Part shown: one piece after another, positions 14,956 to 22,569 of the stretch | How the letters are laid out: the number at the start of each line of letters is the position of its first letter | How positions within the stretch are numbered: position 1 is the first letter of the stretch | Assembly: GCA_028713675.1 (NCBI GenBank) | Contig: JAQTNV010000033.1 | Location: forward strand, 1 to 40,316 | DNA: 40,316 nt | Source of the DNA: a bacterium | GTDB taxonomy: Bacteria; Desulfobacterota; JAPLJL01 | Direction of reading: 5' to 3' | Notes under the pieces: model-generated | Told to the model about the DNA's origin: nothing | Databases searched by the model: none | The model's input: the letters and a program-made list of their open reading frames with translations, nothing else | Position numbers and translations under genes: made by a program

Positions 14956-15675
14956 ATGGATAAAGTGATCGAAATATTCGGCAAATCGACGGGGCGTTGC
15001 CTTATTTTCGGTGCCTTACTTCTTGTTCTCTGCGCTTTGCCCGTCGCCTGCGGCGGGGGGGATGATGATGGTACCGGGAGTCCGCCTTCCAACGCCTCTT
15101 GCTCAGGAGAAGAATGGGTGGATGCCGGAACCTTCTATATCGGAGCTTATGAAGCTTCCCGCCCCGATGCCATGGTGGATTTTATCGGAAACGATACTTC
15201 AATGGCCTGCTCGAAAAAGGGGGTTATGCCCTGGACGGATGTTTCTTGGTTTGAGGCATATTACGCTTGTGAAGCCAGGGGGGCCAGATTATGTTATTTT
15301 ACCGAGTGGGCAAATGCCTGCGGCGGGAACGCGATGACTTATTATCCTTATGGCGAAGATTTCCAGAATGTTTGTAATTCCAAAGAAGCGGGCTATGTCG
15401 ACTATTATGCGCTTCCAACCGGTTCGCTGCCTGCATGCCGTTCAGAATTCGGGGTTTACGATATGAGCGGGAATGTAAAAGAATGGACGTCCAAGGATGG
15501 AGACAACCCGGATGTTTATGAATGTGGTTTAACGTATATTTTAGGAGGCAGTTACAAAAGCACTCATGAGGATGCTGGAGGCAGGGCCCTGAGCTGCGTA
15601 GAGGATAGCGATTCCGCTAATAAATGCAGCCATGATTTTGATTTTGGGTTCCGATGCTGCAAGGATAAAAATTAA
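14956..15675 (+). CDS. FGE/SUMF1-like domain lipoprotein
   Basis: A 239-residue lipoprotein with the same signal cassette (FGALLLVLC core, lipobox PVAC, Cys32, then GGGDDD). The FGE-like domain has FYIGAYEAS at 60-68, PWTDVSW at 92-98, ARLCYFTEW at 110-118, YPYG at 130-133, SGNVKEW at 171-177, GGS at 197-199 and GFRCC at 231-235. It lacks the catalytic Cys pair of true formylglycine-generating enzymes. It is more diverged from the two flanking FGE-like genes than they are from each other. Regulated by leader L2. Probably anchored to a membrane, possibly on the cell surface given the GGG plus acidic tail after Cys. Confidence 0.87.
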   Translation: MDKVIEIFGKSTGRCLIFGALLLVLCALPVACGGGDDDGTGSPPSNASCSGEEWVDAGTFYIGAYEASRPDAMVDFIGNDTSMACSKKGVMPWTDVSWFEAYYACEARGARLCYFTEWANACGGNAMTYYPYGEDFQNVCNSKEAGYVDYYALPTGSLPACRSEFGVYDMSGNVKEWTSKDGDNPDVYECGLTYILGGSYKSTHEDAGGRALSCVEDSDSANKCSHDFDFGFRCCKDKN

Positions 15676-15800
15676 TTCTTATCTGACAAAATTTTTATAT
15701 TTACCTTTTCTCAAAGTGCTGTTTTTTTCTGTTGGTCTTTACGCGTTGGCCCTTGGTGGAGGGAGGCGGCTATTTGCCGGTTTTGACCCCCCAGTTAGAG

Positions 15801-15871
15801 CCGGAGGAGACGGATAACTCCGGAGGGAATCAGCGGGCAAATGGCTACCCGCCAAACGAAAGGAGAGATTG
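15801..15871 (+). promoter_or_regulatory. Divergent two-hairpin leader before the third FGE-like gene
   Basis: CCGGAG/CTCCGG (15801-15806 with 15818-15823) and GCGGG/CCCGC (15833-15837 with 15848-15852) precede AAACGAAAGGAGA and the start. The layout of two hairpins followed by the ribosome-binding site resembles L1-L3, and the CTCCGGAGGGAA stretch resembles their hairpin-1 arm, but the conserved GGTCGGGCCGCC block is absent. Homology to the other leaders is therefore uncertain. The sequence between 15676 and 15800 is T-rich without a clear promoter. Confidence 0.4.
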
Positions 15872-16600
15872 ATGAGGGAAAAGATTAATGGGAAGGGAAG
15901 TTCGTGGATTTTGGGCCTGATGGGAATGTTGATTTTTATTGTTTGCGTTTTACCCCTGGCCTGCGGCGGGGGGGATGACGATCCTGGGTTGGCTCCCGCA
16001 AATTCGCTTTGTGCTCATAATGCTTATGAGGAGTTTAGTACATTCTATATCTACAGATACGAAGCGTCCATGCCGGATGCCGATGATGAATCTATGGGGA
16101 CTAATGATTCAGAGGCCTGTTCCAAGAGTGGTGTCATGCCTTGGTATGGTGTTTCCGATCCCAGCCTGGCAAAGTATGCCTGCATGTCCGCAGGAGGGAG
16201 ACTTTGCAGTAAGGATGAATGGTGGGAAGCCTGCCACGGGCAGATGGGGGCAACGGCCACAGTGTATCCTTGGGGAGATGTTTACGTAAATGATATATGC
16301 AACGTGTATTTTAATCCTGATAATTTGGGCCACATGATCCGTCCTACTCACTCCTTTGACAGTTGTCGCTCTCCTGATGGTGTTTTTGATGTGGTCGGAA
16401 ACTTGGCGGAATGGATAGAGGATACAACCGATCCGATACATCCGGTCTATATGGCAGTGGGCGGGTCCGTTGCGGAAGCTGATTCTGGCGATCTTAGATG
16501 TGATTCTTATCGGACTGAGGATGATCTGAATGCCCTAAATGCCGCCGATCCGACAGGATGGAATGTGGTCGGTTTCCGGTGCTGCTTCGACAAACGCTAA
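15872..16600 (+). CDS. FGE/SUMF1-like domain lipoprotein
   Basis: A 242-residue lipoprotein with lipobox LPLAC (Cys31) followed by GGGDDD. The FGE-like domain is highly similar to the gene at 13907 (both contain ACSK-GVMPWYGVSDPS, GGRLCSKDEW, AEWIEDTTDPIHP-like and GFRCC segments), which points to a duplication that skipped over the gene at 14956. As in its paralogues, the formylglycine-generating Cys pair is absent. The ATG at 15872 has AAAGGAGAG eight bases upstream; an in-frame TTG directly before it is less likely. A strong terminator follows. Confidence 0.87.
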   Translation: MREKINGKGSSWILGLMGMLIFIVCVLPLACGGGDDDPGLAPANSLCAHNAYEEFSTFYIYRYEASMPDADDESMGTNDSEACSKSGVMPWYGVSDPSLAKYACMSAGGRLCSKDEWWEACHGQMGATATVYPWGDVYVNDICNVYFNPDNLGHMIRPTHSFDSCRSPDGVFDVVGNLAEWIEDTTDPIHPVYMAVGGSVAEADSGDLRCDSYRTEDDLNALNAADPTGWNVVGFRCCFDKR

Positions 16601-16627
16601 GAAATTGACTATTTGTTGAAGTGCTGA

Positions 16628-16670
16628 CTGCCGGCCTTTGCCTATGGTGAAGGCCGGCAGTTGTTTTATT
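16628..16670 (+). terminator. Rho-independent terminator after the third FGE-like gene
   Basis: Stem CTGCCGGCCTT / AAGGCCGGCAG (16628-16638 with 16650-16660), an 11-base loop and the tail TTGTTTTATT. Confidence 0.88.
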
Positions 16671-16841
16671 AACCGGAAGAGGATTTGCAACCACGAAATT
16701 CGGGGCCGGGTTTCTCGCCCGGAAAGAATATATTATTTGATTTTCGGATTTTCTTCACGACCTGACTTTACTGTTGGTGAAGGCGGGCAACGCCATTCCC
16801 GGCGGAATAGGGATATTTTTATAAAGGAGGGACGCGCAGGC

Positions 16842-19301
16842 TTAATCGTATTCCAAAAGGATGGGGCTGACGGGGAGGATTACAGCTTCCGTGACGGCGC
16901 CCGCTGAGTTCGCCGTCAAAGATACATCGATATTTTTACCGTCCAGGGAAGGGGTTATCTGCTTCTGATAACCGTGAACGTTGCCCCGGAAGTCAAAAAC
17001 CGGTGTTTGCTTAAAATGGAACTTGGTTCCGGCCAGGTTCAGGTTGGCGGTGGCCCCGCCGCCGTTGGCAGCGTACACGGTTAAGACCCCATAACCTTTG
17101 AGAAGATTGGACACTGGATCGCTCGCCGGGGAGAGTTCGCAGAATTCTCCCTGGGTTACGGACACCTGGAGATAAAAATTGCCGGTGGCCGGATCCTTCC
17201 AGCTGGCATCATCAACCTGGAGGCGGTTGAAGGTTTTCCCGTAAAAGACGCCCGGCCTGTTGGAAACGGAGATATAGTTGTGATGCGGCGTATTCGGGCC
17301 ATCGCAGGATTCCGAGAGGACCAGATATGTTTTGGGTTGGCCTGTGCCTTGGTTTCCGCAATACGCATCATAGGGTTTTTCCATCATGCCGCCGAGAAAC
17401 GGATTATATGGGCCATCCTCGATCATGTTGAACTGGTACGCGATTTCCCGGCAATTGCTGGGAATGATGAATTTTTTGGTGGGAAGGGCCACCTTGATGT
17501 CCCACCAGGTACGAAGAACCGGATTATCGGAAAAATAAATGCTGCTGGAGTTTCTGGTGCAGGCGTAGATGTCCGTATTGCAGTTCTGCCATTCTTGATT
17601 GGCGGTGTTACGTTTTGATACGAGAGTGCTTTGCAATGACTTCAATTTTTCGATCGTCCAGTCGTTGGGTTTGGAAAGTGAATCAACCGAACCGCCGATA
17701 TTGTACTCACTCGAATGAATGATCATGTCATCGAGAGTGTCAATAAGGTCCCCGGCCTGGACATAAAAGGCCTCCCAGGAACGCATATTGGGCAGGAAGA
17801 AGGTGGTAAGCCTGCTGCCCGCCTGCACGGTGGCATTGGTGGCGGCGGTGGCGTAGGGCGCAAAAGTAGCCAGATAGCCGCAGGACTGCCAGGCGTTATC
17901 CCCCTGGCAGTCCATTCCATTGATTTTGCTGATAAAAGTATTGTAATAATTGACCACTTCCGTCACGGTATTCAGGTAATTCGTTTCCTTATAAAAGAAG
18001 TTGCTGACCACCCGGGCTTGGGGCTTATATTTGGCAAAAATATGGGCGGCGGCTTTTGTCCAGGTATGGTCGTACACATTCATTCCCAGGACCTCGGCGG
18101 AAAGGTTATAAGTCTCCTTTTGAATGTCGACGTTTTTGTTGAGCGTGATGTCGATCAACCCGTAGAAATAGCCGCCGGTGGAAACAGTCTGCAGGAAACG
18201 GTCCCCGCAGGCAGACCGGAAAGTATCGTAGTCGGTACCAAAGAGCTTTTCCCATTCTGGATTCATATTGGCCGAAATTGGATAGCCGCACAGCGTTTCC
18301 TCGCGCTTGATGGATACGTAGAGATGGTTGTCTTTAAATTCAGTTTCTTTAAAAAACCTATAAGCACCCGAGGCGGAAACGATGTCGAATCCCGCCACCG
18401 AGACGCCCGCCGAGACCCTGGCCCCGATTTCCAGTTGCTCGCCGACTTCATTGATGTGGTTGACCAGTTTGAATTCGTATTGGCTGGCATACTCGCAGAA
18501 ACCGGGTACATGAACGTAACTCGGGCCGAGGCAGCTGCCGCTCTTGAGCTGGTAGTTGGCTTCGTCCAGCCCGTTCCCGTAATCCATGTTAATAAAATCT
18601 CCGGGCTTGTAGGGGAGACCGCTGTAGTCGTCCTGGAAGGCTTCCCCATCTCCAGAGTTGGATGGGGGGGTTTCCCGGGTATGGGCATACCAGTTGAGCA
18701 GATCGAGAAGCTGGGCCGCACGGTTGAAGGTTTTCCCCGCGGCCGCCAAGGCGCGGGCGCGGGTTTCCGCGACGGGGTCACCGCCGGCAATAAATTCCTT
18801 TTGATAAAATTCTAGGGCGACCTGCTCGATGGGCCGGCTGGAATCAGCTGCTTCGGCCGAGCCGGCCGGGAGCGCGAAGGCGTTTTTAATCATTTCCCGG
18901 GCTTCCTCCGGGCCGGCCGCACTTCCGTTCTCTTCCCGTTCCCAGGCCAGCGTGCTCCAGACGTTCAAGTCGCCTTTTCCGGAACCGCGACGGACCAGGG
19001 GGATGCCGGTTTCAGAGGCGCGGCCGTCGAGCAGAGATACGGATCCGGGCTGAGCCTCCGCGACCAGCAGGGTATCCCGGGTCCCCGAACCCGACAGGTG
19101 AAAGTTGCCCTGGCTATCAGTCAGGGTGGACGGCTCCCCGGGTTCGCAGACGAGGTTTTTGTTCTCGTCAATGCAGACCGGAACGCCGGCATACGGGATC
19201 CGGCCGGAAAGGCTTTCCCCGCCACAGGCTGACAGGTTCAGAACCAGGAGCAAGACACCGAGCAGCCCTCCAATTCCAGCCGCCGTCCGGTTCCTTTTCA
19301 C
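16842..19301 (-). CDS. Lipoprotein with MACPF-like region and C-terminal GON domain
   Basis: A predicted 819-residue lipoprotein (lipobox LSAC, Cys26). A CIDENKNLVCEPGEP motif at about 42-56 resembles calcium-binding SdrD-B-like modules. Residues about 240-430 resemble a MACPF/perforin domain: hydrophobic alternating strands (IGARVSAGVSVAGF) and the signature Y-x-x-F-x5-CGDRFLQTVSTGG (about 358-377) matching the family's YGTHY..GG. A helical linker follows. Residues about 613-800 match the GON domain (PSNCREI, DGPYNPF, KPYDAYC, TYLVLSE, ANLNLAGTKF). The start is uncertain: GTG at 19301 gives a compact signal peptide, GTG at 19331 is an alternative, and neither has a ribosome-binding site. MACPF assignment rests on motif and pattern only. 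Confidence 0.7.
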   Translation of the reverse strand: MKRNRTAAGIGGLLGVLLLVLNLSACGGESLSGRIPYAGVPVCIDENKNLVCEPGEPSTLTDSQGNFHLSGSGTRDTLLVAEAQPGSVSLLDGRASETGIPLVRRGSGKGDLNVWSTLAWEREENGSAAGPEEAREMIKNAFALPAGSAEAADSSRPIEQVALEFYQKEFIAGGDPVAETRARALAAAGKTFNRAAQLLDLLNWYAHTRETPPSNSGDGEAFQDDYSGLPYKPGDFINMDYGNGLDEANYQLKSGSCLGPSYVHVPGFCEYASQYEFKLVNHINEVGEQLEIGARVSAGVSVAGFDIVSASGAYRFFKETEFKDNHLYVSIKREETLCGYPISANMNPEWEKLFGTDYDTFRSACGDRFLQTVSTGGYFYGLIDITLNKNVDIQKETYNLSAEVLGMNVYDHTWTKAAAHIFAKYKPQARVVSNFFYKETNYLNTVTEVVNYYNTFISKINGMDCQGDNAWQSCGYLATFAPYATAATNATVQAGSRLTTFFLPNMRSWEAFYVQAGDLIDTLDDMIIHSSEYNIGGSVDSLSKPNDWTIEKLKSLQSTLVSKRNTANQEWQNCNTDIYACTRNSSSIYFSDNPVLRTWWDIKVALPTKKFIIPSNCREIAYQFNMIEDGPYNPFLGGMMEKPYDAYCGNQGTGQPKTYLVLSESCDGPNTPHHNYISVSNRPGVFYGKTFNRLQVDDASWKDPATGNFYLQVSVTQGEFCELSPASDPVSNLLKGYGVLTVYAANGGGATANLNLAGTKFHFKQTPVFDFRGNVHGYQKQITPSLDGKNIDVSLTANSAGAVTEAVILPVSPILLEYD

Positions 19302-19339
19302 GGAAATGCCGGTTGTTTTCTCAGTTTTCACGGAAAGTA

Positions 19340-19447
19340 TTTGCTCGAACCCCGGCCGGGCCGGGGGCCTCGAATTTTGGGGCCCGGCCACCTGTGGGCG
19401 GCCGGGCCCCGATAACAATTCAGACCATCTAGTCCGGCCTCCGGACT
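19340..19447 (-). promoter_or_regulatory. Three GC-rich hairpins between the two MACPF-like genes
   Basis: On the minus strand, AGTCCGG-AGG-CCGGACT (19447-19431) overlaps the stop codon of the upstream gene. It is followed by a perfect 11-bp stem GGGGCCCGGCC/GGCCGGGCCCC (19410-19379, ten-base loop), then a third CCCCGGCC/GGCCGGGG-type hairpin flanked by TCGA (about 19372-19345). None has a T tail. They could stabilise mRNA ends or act as a leader of the downstream gene, comparable to L1-L3. Confidence 0.5.
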
Positions 19448-22280
19448 ATTCCCAGTAGAACCGGACCGGGATTGTGGGCCTGATCTCTTCGCAGATCCCA
19501 ACCGCGGATCCCGATACGGAGGCCTGGAGTTTTTTGGTTCCGGTAGGTGTTACATTGCTGACAATTGAACCAAGGCCGGGAATAAACCTTTTCATATAGA
19601 AAGGATGTTTCACCATGCAACTCTGGTCGTCAAGCAAGCCGTCAGCCCAGAACACGGAGCATTTCTGGTCGCCGCCGCAATTGTTCGGTTCTCCGCTGTG
19701 GAAATAGGTTTTCCATTCGGGTTCGGTCAGGTAGTTTCCCGAATAGTACCACTGCATCTGCTGCCAGAGAGGCGAATTGTTGTTTTTGCGCCTGAGCGCC
19801 ACCCAGCTGTTAGTGTTAGGATGGTTGAGAAGCACATCCTGCCGGAGATTTGCAAATTCGATTGCGTCATCGAACTCCACCAGGCGGTAACCCAGGTTCG
19901 TGGCATACGTCACGGCGGCGGGGAAGGTCATCTCCTCGCTCACCCAGATATATTGGGTGGAGATAGAGCGTGAGGCCTTGAAAGATGAAGCCAAACTTGT
20001 ATCCAAAACGAAAGGAATGTCCGGCCCGGTCAAATCGATAATACTCCAGGCATTACTCCTATTGCAATCCTTGGCCGTGCCCAAGTTGACCGGCATAGTG
20101 GGCCCGGGGGGATCGGTAGTGTCCTGGTAAAATTGCTGGTTATTAATGACTTCAACATTGTTGTAATTGGTTTTGATCTTAAACATATCATACGCGGTGG
20201 CGACCATTCCGCCGCCGGCAGCGATATCTACCGCCGAGTTGGATCCTGGTGAGGTGATTGAGCTTGTGGTCTGGAGGGTGAGGTAGGTTTCCGGCTCGGA
20301 GCTGTCCATGTTCGCGCAGGCGACCGTATAAGGCTTGGCAGGATCGTGACCCAGGAAAACGGTTACATCGGTCGAATCCTGGTCATATATTCTCTGGATT
20401 TCCAGACAGTTCTGGGGGTAATAAACATCCGGCAGCGGAACAAGCTTGTATCTATCTATATATTTAGACATGGCATCCGCCGCAAAACCCGCCTTTGGGC
20501 TTACACTGCAGACAGCGTAACTGTCGTTGGTAAGGCAGTCAGCATAGGCATCATGGATGTCTTGCGCAGCTCGGGAGACATCGTTTAGCAGGGTCATCAT
20601 GTCCGCAACCGTCTTGCTTTTCGCCGCCAGATTATTTTTATATAACTTGGAATGGGTGGTGAGGTACGAGAGTTCGCTTTCCAACTGCTTATAATATCCA
20701 TAGTACATCATCAAACTATTTATATAATTCATATATTTGACTTGGCTCACATTGCGCATGGTTGCCCGGGAGACCGTGGCATAGTCTGCGAAGGTCGCCG
20801 CAAGGGCGCATTCCCTCCAAGCCGTTTTGGAGTTATTACAAGGGTTGTTCGGGTCGGCGATTGCTTTCATGAACCCGGTGGCGGCTTTGAAAAATTGGTC
20901 GACGTTTTGAATCAATCCGGTATCGGCGCCGAGGTAGGTCGGGCTTACTCCCCGCGATCCGAACAGGATTGTAACTTTTTGATCTTTCACCGCAGCGGTC
21001 ACGGCCATATGCATATCGCCTTCGATGCCGATCGAAAACCCATCGCCTGCGAATTTGCCTTCCAGCTTGGCCGTCAGATCCCTTTTCTTTGAAGCGTCGC
21101 TGGTATCCATTCTCAGCAAACCGTAGAAGGTGCCTCCGGTGACGATGCTGCTGAGAAAGCGGTCGCCGCAGGCTACGCGGAACTGTTCATAATTGTCGGT
21201 GTAAGAGGCTTTGAGCGAGTCGCCACTCATGTATTTCGTATCCATGCTGATGGTTTCAAGCGCGTAACCGCACAGGCGGAAGTCAGCCGTGATCAGGGCG
21301 AAGACGGAGGAGGTGTTCTGCTTCATTTCGTTGATAAACCTTCCTTCAAGCGAGGCGTTAAAGTTTGCCGAAGAGACGTCAACCGAGAGGCGGCCTCCGA
21401 CGTTGAGAATGTCGGCCAATTCATCTACCGTTTTAACCAGGCGGAAATTATAGCCTCCGGTGTTCTCGCAAAACGTTTTTACCGGGACAAGGCTCTCCTG
21501 GGTTACGGACAGGCAATAGCCATGCGGCACGACCTGGCGGCTGACCTCATTCAGCCCGACGCCCCAGCTCATCGTGCTGGCGTCAATCGGGATGTTTTTA
21601 AACAGGGCGTCGCTATCCACGACTGGGGCGTTGAAGGTTGCGTTGGCGGGCGGCCGGTCTTTCGCTTCCAGGGTGTTCACATAGTCAATGACCGCGGCGG
21701 ATTGGGTGATCAAAAGATCCACCACCTGGCTTATGACCCCGGACGTACCGAGGGAGGCATCGTCGGAAGCGGTGGCGTAGAAAAGGGCGTAGAGTTTGTT
21801 CAGCCTCCCGCCGAAACTGGCGATTTGCCCGTCCGGGGAGTAGCCGCCGAGCAGGGAAGCTTTCTCGGTGATGCCTAAGCTGGCTTTCAGGGCTTTCTCA
21901 TTTACTGCGGTCTGCACAGACAAAATCGTGGTGAAAGCGGAGACTTCCCAGGGTGAGCCGATTACGGAAGCCAGGGTATAGTATGACTGAAGTGCCGCGC
22001 CGGTGGCGGAGTCGACGGTATCGTCATCAACGGTCCAGAGAACCCGGTGCTTTTTCAGGTCGGATTTATCAGCGACCATGGAATAGGCGCCGGTCTCATC
22101 TGTCTGGGTTGCCGGCTCGCCGGTATCGCAGACATAGTTGTCGTTCAGGTCCAGACAGACCGTGGCGCTGGCGATCCCCGCCGGCCCCTGACCGGTTTTA
22201 TTGGATGAACCGCCGCAGCCGGACGCGAAAAACGCCGCTCCGGCCAAGAGAAAGATACCCACTAGAACCTTGATTCGCAT
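19446..22280 (-). CDS. Lipoprotein with MACPF-like region, GON domain and C-type-lectin domain
   Basis: A 944-residue lipoprotein (lipobox ASGC, Cys22). Order: CLDLNDNYVCDTGEP calcium-loop-like motif with TDETGAYS (about 42-67); helical region; MACPF-like region (about 240-440) with NYEQFRVACGDRFLSSIVTGG-like signature at 363-383; long helical linker with paired cysteines; GON domain (about 621-760: PQNCLEIQ, KPYTVAC, TYLTLQ, IDLTG); then a C-type-lectin-like domain (about 777-932) with WVAL at 826-829, the sugar-type Ca motif EPN in SGEPNNC at 862-868, WADGLLDDQSC, and a last Cys at 930. It is paralogous to the next gene downstream, which lacks the lectin domain. The ATG at 22280 follows ACGAAAGGAGA. 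It is controlled by leader L3. Confidence 0.78.
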   Translation of the reverse strand: MRIKVLVGIFLLAGAAFFASGCGGSSNKTGQGPAGIASATVCLDLNDNYVCDTGEPATQTDETGAYSMVADKSDLKKHRVLWTVDDDTVDSATGAALQSYYTLASVIGSPWEVSAFTTILSVQTAVNEKALKASLGITEKASLLGGYSPDGQIASFGGRLNKLYALFYATASDDASLGTSGVISQVVDLLITQSAAVIDYVNTLEAKDRPPANATFNAPVVDSDALFKNIPIDASTMSWGVGLNEVSRQVVPHGYCLSVTQESLVPVKTFCENTGGYNFRLVKTVDELADILNVGGRLSVDVSSANFNASLEGRFINEMKQNTSSVFALITADFRLCGYALETISMDTKYMSGDSLKASYTDNYEQFRVACGDRFLSSIVTGGTFYGLLRMDTSDASKKRDLTAKLEGKFAGDGFSIGIEGDMHMAVTAAVKDQKVTILFGSRGVSPTYLGADTGLIQNVDQFFKAATGFMKAIADPNNPCNNSKTAWRECALAATFADYATVSRATMRNVSQVKYMNYINSLMMYYGYYKQLESELSYLTTHSKLYKNNLAAKSKTVADMMTLLNDVSRAAQDIHDAYADCLTNDSYAVCSVSPKAGFAADAMSKYIDRYKLVPLPDVYYPQNCLEIQRIYDQDSTDVTVFLGHDPAKPYTVACANMDSSEPETYLTLQTTSSITSPGSNSAVDIAAGGGMVATAYDMFKIKTNYNNVEVINNQQFYQDTTDPPGPTMPVNLGTAKDCNRSNAWSIIDLTGPDIPFVLDTSLASSFKASRSISTQYIWVSEEMTFPAAVTYATNLGYRLVEFDDAIEFANLRQDVLLNHPNTNSWVALRRKNNNSPLWQQMQWYYSGNYLTEPEWKTYFHSGEPNNCGGDQKCSVFWADGLLDDQSCMVKHPFYMKRFIPGLGSIVSNVTPTGTKKLQASVSGSAVGICEEIRPTIPVRFYWE

Positions 22281-22448
22281 AGTCGATATCTCCTTTCGTT
22301 TTCTGTCCAAGTATTGGAAAAAAGCCGCCTTCCAAACAAATTATTGCGGAGCGGCGGCCCGACCCTCCGTGGATTTTCCCTCCGGGGATATCTTTCCCTG
22401 GACCAGAAGAATTTGTTATTAAAGTATACTTTCTATTCTAAATGTCAA
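22281..22448 (-). promoter_or_regulatory. Promoter and structured leader L3 with terminator-like hairpin
   Basis: Third copy of the shared leader, on the minus strand. TTGACA at 22448-22443 has a TACTTT box 16 bp downstream. Hairpin 1 is TCCAGGGA/TCCCCGGA (22402-22395 with 22388-22381), with the A-C mismatch at the same place as in L2. The conserved block GGTCGGGCCGCCGCTC is at 22364-22349. Hairpin 2 pairs GCCGCC (22358-22353) with GGCGGC (22329-22324) and is followed by six T, a convincing intrinsic terminator inside the leader. AAAACGAAAGGAGA precedes the start codon. Confidence 0.75.
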
Positions 22449-22532
22449 TTATTTCTGGGTGATTTTTCTTCACTAGCGCCTGCCAATGCAAATCCGACAG
22501 GCGACTGTACCCGGAACCGCTGAGAATTTTTC

Positions 22533-22562
22533 TTGAAATGGATCTAATAAAAAATATATAAT
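22533..22562 (+). promoter_or_regulatory. Sigma70-type promoter for a leaderless transcript
   Basis: TTGAAA (22533-22538), 18-bp spacer, TATAAT (22557-22562). The ATG at 22570 is seven bases after the -10 box, so the transcript would start at or one base before the start codon. No ribosome-binding site is present. Confidence 0.7.
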
Positions 22563-22569
22563 TCCGGAA

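Noticed and set aside
13907-16600. Diversity-generating retroelement targets (C-type-lectin-fold tandem genes)
   Set aside because: No reverse transcriptase, template repeat or adenine-biased variable codons are visible; differences between copies are spread over the domain.
17715-18815. 366-codon plus-strand open frame within the MACPF-like gene
   Set aside because: No ribosome-binding site or motif; it overlaps the conserved lipoprotein frame on the minus strand.
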